Below are positions 4,963 through 10,379 of a stretch of 10,379 nucleotides of DNA, one piece after another. Source of the stretch: JAFGLY01 sp041309225 (GTDB lineage: Bacteria > Myxococcota_A > UBA796 > JAFGLY01). A model generated the notes under the pieces. That model saw only the letters and a list, made by a program, of their open reading frames with translations. It ran no database searches and had not been told where the DNA came from. Position numbers and translations under genes: made by a program. Position 1 is the first letter of the stretch. Every line of letters begins with the position of its first letter. The DNA is taken from assembly GCA_041309225.1 (NCBI GenBank), contig JBFYZZ010000204.1, positions 1 through 10,379 of the forward strand, given 5' to 3'.

Positions 4963-6311
4963 CGATCCGCCCAGCAGCGCTTGATGGCTTCCACGTCGCC
5001 GGCATGCTCTTCGCTGCACGCCATCAGGCAGGCTGTCGACACAGCTGATGAGGTAGAAGCTGAAATGCAATCGGTGTCGAGGACGAACGAGTCGCTGCTT
5101 CCGAACGTCGATTCTTTCGCCAGATCCTTGCAGCAAAGCGATTCGGCAGCCTGGGGATACCGATTGAGCAGCCCCCAGCCGAACGCATTGTAGATCAGGT
5201 AGGTCACTTCGCATTCGCCGGGATCATCGCCCACAGCCCGAAGCGCCCAGCACACATGGACGAGTTCGTGGAGCAGCAGCACGGCGACATAGATGGATGC
5301 GCACATCCGCCCGATGTGCGCCCCGACAGAGTTTGTCTCGTCAGCTCGCCAGATTTCTGATGCGTTGCTGAATCCGCGTCCAGGGTTCACATAGAGCTTG
5401 ATTCTCCCGCCACCGACGTAGGTGAATGGAAGCGTGGTCTCAGCGTTCGCGTCGCCACCGCTCGAGTCCCAGTCTTTCACGACGCTCACATTCTCCCACT
5501 CCCCCTGAATGCGTTCGACCAAGCAGGTCTCCCGGATGGGGTCGCTCCCTCTCACCCAGCACCGCGCCCACTCGACCAGGTCCTGATTCTCATAGAGGAG
5601 AGCCCATGCATGCTTGAGAAGCGCGGTCTCGCTCGGCGTGAACGCGGAGTCGATGTCCACGAGCTCGTCGATGTCGGAGGTGTCCATGGTGTCGAAATCG
5701 TCGCCATCGCGGGTGAAGTCGCCACAGTACAGGTCGCACTCCGACGAGGTGCCCTTCATGTCGCAACTAGAGGTCCAGCCGGACGGCGGAGAGAGGACTC
5801 CGGGGCAGGTATCGTCTCGCTCGACTCCCGCGCAGGCGAGCATGCAGTCGCGCCATTCCAGAAAGTTCATCGTGCCGGCCGCCAGGCGCCGGTCGCAAGC
5901 ATCCTGACAGGGGTCGGATTCCGATTCGGTTTCGGCGTCGGTCTCCGTGCCGCGGGAGTCGTCCCGCTCGACTCCCGCGCAGGCGAGCAAGCAGTCGCGC
6001 CATTCCAGAAAGTTCATCGTCCCGGCCGCCAGTCGCCGGTCGCAGGCATCCTGGCAGGAGTCGGTCTCTGATCTTACCTTATTCATGCCAGAATATGGAG
6101 CAAATTGTGACCCAACAAGGCCTTCCAGAGGACCTCGAACGACGACGGCCTCCTCATGATATACAGGATTAGCGTTCCAGTTAAGGACAGGACCACGAAC
6201 AGCCCTGCTAGAAGCCAAACCGAACGACCCATACCTCTGATTCATGCGACTGGTCAGATTAGCTGCCTTGACTTGCTGGATGAACTCTTCAGAAGCACTC
6301 TGGGAAGACAT
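4953..6311 (-). CDS. Cysteine-rich protein with twin-CX3C repeats and HELVH metalloprotease-like motif
   Basis: The open frame gives 452 residues from ATG 6311, which has GAGG 6 bases upstream. Residues 86-111 (C86, C90, C107, C111) and 135-160 (C135, C139, C156, C160) are near-identical CX3C-X16-CX3C units containing DRRLAAGTMNFLEWRD, predicted disulfide-braced helical hairpins. An acidic linker (TETDAETESESD) joins them. Residues about 169-215 add more cysteines and acids. The C-terminal domain has HELVH at 348-352 inside a hydrophobic helix (VAVLLLHELVHVCWAL) with E366/E368 downstream, resembling the zinc-binding HExxH...E of gluzincin-type peptidases. A third CX3C-X13-CX4C hairpin ends the protein (C428-C451). 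There is no signal peptide. The start may instead be ATG 6086 (377 residues), overlapping the alternative-frame TM gene as ATGA. Peptidase activity is inferred from one motif only. Confidence 0.72.
   Translation of the reverse strand: MSSQSASEEFIQQVKAANLTSRMNQRYGSFGLASSRAVRGPVLNWNANPVYHEEAVVVRGPLEGLVGSQFAPYSGMNKVRSETDSCQDACDRRLAAGTMNFLEWRDCLLACAGVERDDSRGTETDAETESESDPCQDACDRRLAAGTMNFLEWRDCMLACAGVERDDTCPGVLSPPSGWTSSCDMKGTSSECDLYCGDFTRDGDDFDTMDTSDIDELVDIDSAFTPSETALLKHAWALLYENQDLVEWARCWVRGSDPIRETCLVERIQGEWENVSVVKDWDSSGGDANAETTLPFTYVGGGRIKLYVNPGRGFSNASEIWRADETNSVGAHIGRMCASIYVAVLLLHELVHVCWALRAVGDDPGECEVTYLIYNAFGWGLLNRYPQAAESLCCKDLAKESTFGSSDSFVLDTDCISASTSSAVSTACLMACSEEHAGDVEAIKRCWADRCY
5812..5917 (-). 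repeat. Tandem-type direct repeat encoding a twin-CX3C unit (copy 2 in the protein)
   Basis: About 106 bases match 5959-6064 with 7 mismatches, at a 147-base (49-codon) period. Synonymous and conservative differences dominate, pointing to a fairly recent in-frame duplication kept under selection. Confidence 0.85.
5959..6064 (-). repeat. Tandem-type direct repeat encoding a twin-CX3C unit (copy 1 in the protein)
   Basis: Partner of the repeat at 5812-5917; it encodes the first CX3C-X16-CX3C hairpin. The spacer between copies encodes the acidic SRGTETDAETESESD linker. Confidence 0.85.
6083..6232 (-). CDS. Small single-pass membrane protein in an alternative frame (49 aa)
   Basis: ATG 6232 to TGA 6083, read one base out of phase with the 5' part of the long metalloprotease-like frame. 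It encodes MGRSVWLLAGLFVVLSLTGT, then LILYIMRRPSSFEVLWKALL and GHNLLHILA: a basic start, one long hydrophobic helix (residues about 5-25), a positive RR stop-transfer, and an amphipathic tail. Its third codon positions are G/C in about two thirds of codons, versus roughly 40% for the competing frame, so this frame looks like the truly coding one here. Its TGA overlaps the in-frame ATG 6086 of the downstream gene as ATGA, the same junction style as elsewhere in this operon. AGAGG lies only one base before the ATG, so initiation may instead come from ATG 6311 with a +1 shift, giving a protein with a polar N-terminus (SSQSASEEFIQQVKAANL) followed by this helix. Confidence 0.5.
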   Translation of the reverse strand: MGRSVWLLAGLFVVLSLTGTLILYIMRRPSSFEVLWKALLGHNLLHILA

Positions 6312-6414
6312 GATGAACCTCGAAGTCAGAAGGAGAGGACCAGCCTGCACCAACCCTCTCCACCAAGGTTGAGGTTGGGGTTGCGGCGAGATGCCGGAAC
6401 CCGTTCATGAACAT

Positions 6415-7176
6415 CTACTTCCTGATCGCCACGGAAGCGGTGACAGTCGCCTGCGTAATCGAGTCAGTGTTGCTCTTGAATGCAATACCGGCACGTCCCC
6501 ACATCTCGTTGGCGCCGGGGATGGCAGAGACCTCACCAGTACAGCGTTCCGGATTTGTGGAATCGTACCAAGTGCCGGTGTTCGACCAGGATCCCGGCTG
6601 CTCAACCGACGTGCTCGCGAACTGCCAGCCGAGGGCACACCGGAAGTCGCCAGAGGCATTCTGGAGGACGAAGACCGCCTTGAGCTTGCTGAACATCGCG
6701 GTCGGCATCCAGTCGGTAACCGGCTGGTAGTAGATCGAATCGTCGGGTGAGATGAGGGAGACCGTCTTGGTGGCGACGATCTTCCCGAAGGTCTCCGCAC
6801 AGACCTGGAGAGAAACGTCAGCACTTGCCTCACCGGCTGCAGCAGCCTTATAGGCCATGCCGAACCGCACGAAGTATTTCGAGGCAGTGCTGCCCGAGAT
6901 GTCGGTGAGAGCCGAGACCGCCTCGCCGTCGCCAGTCTTAGATGTCTGCCCGCACGTCGCGGGGGCGTCGGGCAGGTTCGTTCGGACGACTGCGGTCTGG
7001 ATCGCCGGCTGGACGATCAGGTTCTGTGCGCCGACCCCTGCCTTGGACTTCATGACGAACTGGGCCTTGTCCATGCCGACCGCAGGCATCCAATCCGTAA
7101 ACCACTCGAAGCGGTCGAGGTTGGATGAGGTGGACAGGCGCTTCCAGACTTCTGGAGTGAGAGTGACGCACGCCAT
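6415..7176 (-). CDS. Two-domain hypothetical protein with internal duplication (253 aa)
   Basis: The start is ATG 7176, with GGGAG 8 bases upstream. The longer open frame to 7815 crosses into the IS66 element and is not used. Two related halves are visible: half 1 from TDWMP at 27 to the FVRFGMAYK region (102-110) and ASADVSLQVC; half 2 from TDWMP at 154 to WGRAGIAFK (226-234) and QATVTASVAIRK. In both, TDWMP is followed by strands such as AQFVMKSKAG or KAVFVLQNAS, and the distance from TDWMP to the FGMAYK/AGIAFK block is almost equal (about 73-76 residues). The pattern suggests two beta-sandwich-like domains. There is no signal peptide or TM helix. It is the first gene of the leftward cargo operon behind a sigma-54-like promoter, 103 bases before the next start. 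A structural or binding role is plausible; I do not recognise the family. Confidence 0.85.
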   Translation of the reverse strand: MACVTLTPEVWKRLSTSSNLDRFEWFTDWMPAVGMDKAQFVMKSKAGVGAQNLIVQPAIQTAVVRTNLPDAPATCGQTSKTGDGEAVSALTDISGSTASKYFVRFGMAYKAAAAGEASADVSLQVCAETFGKIVATKTVSLISPDDSIYYQPVTDWMPTAMFSKLKAVFVLQNASGDFRCALGWQFASTSVEQPGSWSNTGTWYDSTNPERCTGEVSAIPGANEMWGRAGIAFKSNTDSITQATVTASVAIRK

Positions 7177-7281
7177 GTTCGAGTCTCCCGGTTGAGGTGC
7201 AAGACCACCCTTTCTCGAACCTCTCCCCGAGTCAAGAAGAAACTTCAACATTTTACAATTGCCCGGATGCCGCCTCGCCAT

Positions 7282-7298
7282 AGCATATTCCGTGCCAG
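7282..7298 (-). promoter_or_regulatory. Sigma-54 (RpoN) -24/-12 promoter candidate for the cargo operon
   Basis: On the reverse strand the sequence reads CTGGCACGGAATATGCT, matching the sigma-54 consensus YTGGCACGRNNNTTGCW at every fixed position except one (ATGC for TTGC). The invariant GG (-24) and GC (-12) are kept with correct spacing. It lies about 106 bases upstream of the first operon ATG and points into the operon. The IS66 end is only 14 bases further upstream, so any enhancer-binding sites beyond it would be separated by the insertion. Confidence 0.5.
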
Positions 7299-7311
7299 GA
7301 GTCTCTTTCAC

Positions 7312-7331
7312 GTAAGCCCTCGGTGATCGCA
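7312..7331 (+). repeat. IS66 left terminal inverted repeat
   Basis: GTAAGCCCTCGGTGATCGCA matches the reverse complement of 9599-9618 at 16 of 20 positions. The GTAA start is typical of IS66-family ends. Confidence 0.85.
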
Positions 7332-7379
7332 TCTTCGCGGGACTGACCTTCGCGGGTAGGGGGCCTGCGGAGGTGAGCG

Positions 7380-7661
7380 ATGTCCGGTCCGCGGTGGACG
7401 TTCCGTGAGCGCATGATGATGGAGCACGCGGCGAGGCGTGCCCGTGAGTCGCCCGTAGAACTCGTGACTGCCGGGCTCGGCGTGCTCCGGAGACAGCGTG
7501 CGATACCCGATGGACCGAAGCCCCTGCGCTTTCTCGACGTGGAGGTCGTGGGTGATGGGGGCCGCAACCTGGTCCTGTGCCTCGACCGCGGCGTACGCGT
7601 CGAGGTCCCGGCTGGCTTCGACGCGGACGAGGTACGACGGCTGGTGGACGCCCTTTGCTGA
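7380..7661 (+). CDS. tnpA: IS66 accessory protein TnpA (short form)
   Basis: A 93-residue first gene of the IS66 element; ATG 7380 is preceded by a strong GGAGGTGA. The C-terminal half, LRFLDVEVVGDGGRNLVLCL then DRGVRVEVPAGFDADEVRRL, resembles the conserved end of IS66 TnpA proteins (basic region, beta-strand, GFD..LRRLV). The N-terminal half (RWTFRERMMMEHAARRARES) does not show the usual helix-turn-helix, so this is a shortened or diverged version. It overlaps the tnpB start by 7 bases. IS66 transposition normally requires TnpA and TnpB in addition to TnpC. Confidence 0.75.
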   Translation: MSGPRWTFRERMMMEHAARRARESPVELVTAGLGVLRRQRAIPDGPKPLRFLDVEVVGDGGRNLVLCLDRGVRVEVPAGFDADEVRRLVDALC

Positions 7662-7999
7662 TCCCCGCCTCGGTCCAGATCCACCTGGCGGTGGAACCGG
7701 TAGATCTGCGGAACTCCATCGACGGGCTCGCCGCCATGGTGGAGAAGCGGCTCGGCGACGACCCCGTGTGCGGGCACGTGTTCGTGTTCCACAACCGGTC
7801 GAGGACGGGACTCAAGTTCCTGGTCCGGGACCACGGCGGGTTCGTGCTGGTCTACAAGCGGCTCGAGCGGGGGCGGTATCGGATCCCGCAGGCGCAGGGC
7901 AGCCGGTTCCGCATGACGCCGGCCGAACTGGGGGCACTCATGGAGGGGATCGACCTGTCTCGGGCGAAGCGTCTGCCGAGGTGGAATCCTGCACGATGA
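7655..7999 (+). CDS. tnpB: IS66 accessory protein TnpB
   Basis: A 114-residue protein beginning at TTG 7655, within the end of tnpA. The conserved sequence begins right there (LLIPASVQIHLAVEPVDLRN), matching the usual IS66 TnpB N-terminus and length; the open frame extends further upstream only as shadow of tnpA. The core motifs SIDGLAAMVEKRLGDDP, GHVFVFHNRSRTGLKFLVRD and GFVLVYKRLERGRYRIPQ are family hallmarks. The C-terminus (MTPAELGALMEGIDLSRAKR) is complete. It acts as an accessory factor for IS66 transposition and precedes tnpC by 37 bases. Confidence 0.92.
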   Translation: MLIPASVQIHLAVEPVDLRNSIDGLAAMVEKRLGDDPVCGHVFVFHNRSRTGLKFLVRDHGGFVLVYKRLERGRYRIPQAQGSRFRMTPAELGALMEGIDLSRAKRLPRWNPAR

Positions 8000-8036
8000 T
8001 CCTTGCTGATCACGCGATCTCGGGATACGGAGACAC

Positions 8037-9560
8037 GTGGATCCGAACACCGCCGAAGTCGAGATCCGAAGCCTGCGCAACCTCCTCGCAGAGCGTGAGG
8101 CGGCGCTCGCGGAGCGCGATGCGAAGATCGACACGCTGATCGCCTCCAACGAGCATCTGGCCCACCAGCTCGCGCTTCTGAAGCGCCAGCTCTTCGGGCG
8201 GAAGTCGGAGCGCCTCCCCACCCCGGACAACCAGGGCCTGCTCTTCGCCGAGGAGGAAACCGGCGAGGAGAAGGAAAACCCGGGGCCGGCTGACGAACCG
8301 CCCGCCCGGGTGGCCACCCCGCACGGACGACGGAAGCCGCCGGCCTCCCTGCCCCGCAGGGTGGTCGGCGCGCCGGCGCCCGAGCGGTGCCCGAAATGCG
8401 GCGGCGAACTCCGCTCCATCGGCGATGCCGTGGCCCACCGGTGGGACTGGGTGCCCGGCCACTTCGAGGTCCTTGAGGTCCATCGGCCCAAGTGCGTCTG
8501 CCCCAGGTGCCCCGACCAGGGCGTGCTCACCGCGCCGGAGCCGATCTCCTTCGCGCTGCCGAAGGGCACGGCGGGCAACGGGTTGCTCGCTCGGGTGCTG
8601 ATCGACAAGTTCGCGGACAACATCCCCCTGAACCGCCAGGTGGCCCGGTTCGAACGCGAGGGGCTGGACCTCGACGTCTCCACCCTGTGCGGCTGGGTGC
8701 GCGGCGGAGCCGAGTTCTTCCGGCCGCTGGTGGAGGCCATGCATGCCGCGATGTTGACGAGGCCGTGGCTCCAGGCCGACGCCACGGGCCTGCCGGTGCT
8801 CGACGGCAACGCCGGCGAGGCGAAGCGGGGCCACCTGTGGGCGTACAGCGACACCGAGCACGTGGTGTACGACTTCACAGAGACGAAGAAAGCCAAGGAG
8901 CCGGCCGCCTTCCTGGCCGGGTTCACGGGCGTGCTCCTGGTGGACGGAGCCTCCGACTTCAACACCGCGGCCCTCGGACCCGGCGTGGTTCGGGCCGGGT
9001 GCTGGTCCCACGCCCGCCGCTACTTCTACGACGCCCGCGAGACGAGCCCCGTCCTGGCGGACGAGGCGTTGACGAAGATCGGCGTGCTCTTCGAGGTCGA
9101 GCGCGAGATCGCCGGGGCTCCGCTCGAGGTCCGGGCTCGGTTCCGGCGGGAGCGGTCGGCCCCCGCCCTCGACGACATCCACCGCTGGCTGCTCGACCAT
9201 GTGCACAAGGTCCGGCCCAGGAGCCCCATCGGGCAGGCGGTCCAGTACACACTGAATCAGTGGGAGCGCCTCGTGGTGTTCGTCGATCACCCCGAGGTCC
9301 CCGCCCACAACAACAGCTCCGAGCGAAACCTTCGCAACCCGGTCATCGGCCGCAAGAACTGGCTATTCGCCGGGAGCGAGGGCGGTGCGCGGTCCGCGGC
9401 GGTACTCTTCTCCATCGTCGGGAGCTGCCGTCTCCACGGCATTGACCCGTGGGCCTACATGGCCGAAGTCCTCGGCCGCCTCATGGACCACCCACGCAAC
9501 CAGCTCATGGAGCTCGTCCCCGCCGCCTGGGCCAGGTCCCGACCTCCGCCAACCTCGTAG
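8037..9560 (+). CDS. tnpC: IS66-family transposase TnpC
   Basis: A 507-residue DDE transposase, full length for the family, from GTG 8037 with GGAG 4 bases upstream. Residues 8-60 form an N-terminal coiled coil (EVEIRSLRNLLAEREAALAE) leading into LALLKRQLFGRKSERL, the TnpC hallmark. Cysteines C118 and C121 (CPKC) with C153, C155 and C158 (CVCPRC) make the zinc-binding domain. The catalytic core has D248 in LQADATGLPVL, D303 in LLVDGASDFN, and E429 in HNNSSERNLRNPVIGRKNW. The C-terminal IS66 motif FSIVGSCRLHGIDPWAYMAE is present. No frameshift or missing catalytic residue is seen, so the element could be active. Confidence 0.97.
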   Translation: MDPNTAEVEIRSLRNLLAEREAALAERDAKIDTLIASNEHLAHQLALLKRQLFGRKSERLPTPDNQGLLFAEEETGEEKENPGPADEPPARVATPHGRRKPPASLPRRVVGAPAPERCPKCGGELRSIGDAVAHRWDWVPGHFEVLEVHRPKCVCPRCPDQGVLTAPEPISFALPKGTAGNGLLARVLIDKFADNIPLNRQVARFEREGLDLDVSTLCGWVRGGAEFFRPLVEAMHAAMLTRPWLQADATGLPVLDGNAGEAKRGHLWAYSDTEHVVYDFTETKKAKEPAAFLAGFTGVLLVDGASDFNTAALGPGVVRAGCWSHARRYFYDARETSPVLADEALTKIGVLFEVEREIAGAPLEVRARFRRERSAPALDDIHRWLLDHVHKVRPRSPIGQAVQYTLNQWERLVVFVDHPEVPAHNNSSERNLRNPVIGRKNWLFAGSEGGARSAAVLFSIVGSCRLHGIDPWAYMAEVLGRLMDHPRNQLMELVPAAWARSRPPPTS

Positions 9561-9598
9561 AGACCATCGCCCCCGTCCTTCAGTCTCCCGGGGTGGGG

Positions 9599-9618
9599 TG
9601 TGATTGCCGAGGGGTTAC
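9599..9618 (-). repeat. IS66 right terminal inverted repeat
   Basis: The reverse complement reads GTAACCCCTCGGCAATCACA, 16 of 20 positions identical to the left end at 7312. It lies 38 bases after the tnpC stop. Confidence 0.85.
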
Positions 9619-10126
9619 GGCTGGACTGACGGCGGCGCAGCCTTCATCCTACTCTCGCAGTTCTGATGGGATGTGCCGATCACTCCCGCCTCTGTGCGGC
9701 CGGTTGAATGGCGGGCTTTGGGCTGGATTGTAGTGAGGGACCGGTCGGAGAAGACCAGGCATCCCAGGTCCTCCGGGGAAAGAAGCCGTCCTGGCCCAGC
9801 GTGGACCGGCTCCTCTGGATTGCTTGGACCCGGTCTGCGATGGGGCCTTTGAACGGCAGCCTCAAGGCCGACCTGCGTGGTCACCCTGCGCTTTCGACGA
9901 CCTCGACCTCGCAACCCACCTCCTCGCGCCACCGTGCGTCAAAGGCTTCGCTCTCGGCCTCCTGGCCCGCATTCCTTCAGCGTACCGCTCGCGCTCGGGG
10001 ACGCCGACGAACGCGTGATCCACGTTCTTCCTCGCCTCCTCCGCTCCGAGGCCCCTCCTTGGCGCGGCTGCGTGGCTGGCTACGTCTCGACTCGCCCCTT
10101 CATTCGGTGTGATGCGGCGAGAGTCG
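9619..10126. other. Gene-poor stretch, possible decayed transposase remnant
   Basis: About 510 bases between the IS66 right end and the methylase fragment carry no convincing gene: open frames on both strands are short and lack good starts or recognisable domains. On the plus strand around 9765-9845 the frame reads VLRGKKPSWPSVDRLLWIAW, loosely reminiscent of the N-terminal part of integrase-core (IS481/IS3-like) transposases, where basic residues precede a DRLLW/DRLFW motif, but it is soon lost. It may be a remnant of an older insertion; this is weak. Confidence 0.25.
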
Positions 10127-10129
10127 TAG

Positions 10130-10379
10130 TTACGCAATAGGAAACACTCCCACGAGTACTACACTCCCACCAAGGTCTGCGCCGAGGTGGCGCGGGTCGT
10201 CCGGCCGCTCCTCCCGGGCCTCACCGTCGAGGGCCAGGTGCTCGCCCTGGAGCCCTCCGCGGGCATCGGCCGGTTCGTGCGGGCGTTCACCGGCCCCGGG
10301 TTCGAGCCCCTGCGCTGGCTCGCCGTCGAGTGGTCGGAGCTGTCCGCCCGGATGCTCCAGGCCATCCGGCCCGACCTCG
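10130..10379 (+). pseudogene. 5'-truncated DNA methyltransferase fragment (runs off the right edge)
   Basis: After an in-frame stop at 10127-10129 the frame is open to the window end. It reads HEYYTPTKVCAEVARVVRPL from 10151, then the SAM-binding motif I, LALEPSAGIGRFVRAF, and later LAVEWSELSARMLQAIRPDL. The order YTP motif, helix, strand-EPSAGxGxF matches N6-adenine DNA methylases of the HsdM or large methylase-helicase type. No ATG, GTG, TTG or CTG lies between the stop and the HEYYTP motif, so the true N-terminus is missing; the first GTG inside would delete the motif. The gene was probably cut by deletion or insertion near 10130-10150, or its start is out of frame through a frameshift. 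Catalytic motif IV (NPPY/DPPY) would lie beyond the window. Large methylases of this kind are often carried by plasmids and integrative elements. Confidence 0.65.

Larger units (their letters stand above)
7312..9618 (+). mobile_element. Complete IS66-family insertion sequence
   Basis: A 2307-base element bounded by 20-base imperfect inverted repeats beginning GTAA, carrying tnpA, tnpB and tnpC in the standard order on the plus strand with tight spacing. The transposase is full length. IS66 elements normally produce an 8-base target duplication, but the flanks differ (TCTTTCAC on the left, GGCTGGAC on the right), so one side has probably been rearranged or deleted after insertion. The left end is just upstream of the cargo operon promoter; the right end borders a gene-poor stretch. 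Confidence 0.92.

Noticed and set aside
4963..5214. Upstream extension of the 106-residue secreted protein frame
   Set aside because: It overlaps the C-terminal coding region of the metalloprotease-like gene in another frame, while ATG 4962 puts the signal peptide at the N-terminus.
6351..6383. CAACCC...GGGTTG dyad between the first and second cargo genes as a terminator
   Set aside because: It has a 21-base loop, alternative pairings and no T-run, and it lies just before the next gene's ribosome-binding site.
7177..7815. N-terminal extension of the 253-residue protein frame
   Set aside because: It crosses the IS66 terminus and is antisense to tnpA and tnpB. ATG 7176 has a good ribosome-binding site and opens the conserved-looking protein.
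8010..9308. Reverse-strand open frame of 432 codons opposite IS66 tnpC
   Set aside because: It is a shadow of the unmistakable IS66 transposase; the product is rich in Arg/Gly/Pro/His with no motif.
10295..10311. GGGTTCGAGCCCC resembling a tRNA T-arm
   Set aside because: No acceptor, D or anticodon stems surround it, and it is in frame within the methylase (GPGFEPL).

Overview
The window is a mobile, accessory stretch of a high-GC Gram-negative bacterial genome or large plasmid. Coding third positions in the flanks are almost all G/C. Signal peptides, a near-consensus sigma-54 promoter and IS66/IS1634 transposons suggest a Myxococcota (deltaproteobacterial) type host. This host call is an inference; no ribosomal or other taxonomic marker is present.

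Left block (1-2207, very high GC): a leftward gene runs off the window edge, divergent from a small XRE-type regulator. That regulator overlaps a small protein with a Pro/Thr-rich tail. A palindromic operator-like region follows, then a two-gene partition-like cassette: a ParA-family ATPase with an unusual Walker A motif, overlapped by a protein with a C-terminal ribbon-helix-helix. The 11-base site GCCATATGACC occurs three times around the parA start and is a good candidate centromere/operator. This is typical maintenance equipment of a plasmid or integrative element.

First insertion sequence (about 2371-4332): an IS1634-family element with a full-length leftward transposase and 17-base terminal inverted repeats differing at one position.

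Cargo operon (7176 down to 4379, leftward, visibly lower GC): (i) a 253-residue protein made of two related halves, each opening with TDWMP; (ii) a small single-TM protein hidden in an alternative frame; (iii) a cysteine-rich protein with two near-identical twin-CX3C hairpins and an HELVH metalloprotease-like motif; (iv) a 106-residue protein with a signal peptide; (v) an 88-residue probable exported or lipoprotein. Genes ii-v overlap one another by 4 or 10 bases, indicating translational coupling. A sigma-54-like promoter lies about 106 bases upstream of the first gene. I recognise no characterised family for the whole set; it is the best candidate for an undescribed system here.

Second insertion sequence (7312-9618): a complete IS66 element (tnpA, tnpB, tnpC, 20-base imperfect inverted repeats), with no matching 8-base target duplication. 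It ends 14 bases from the sigma-54 site.

Right end: about 500 bases without a convincing gene (9619-10126), then a fragment of a DNA methyltransferase that opens abruptly at its HEYYTP motif with no usable start codon and runs off the right edge. The picture is an element backbone (regulator, partition genes, large methylase) broken up by insertion sequences that bracket a foreign operon.
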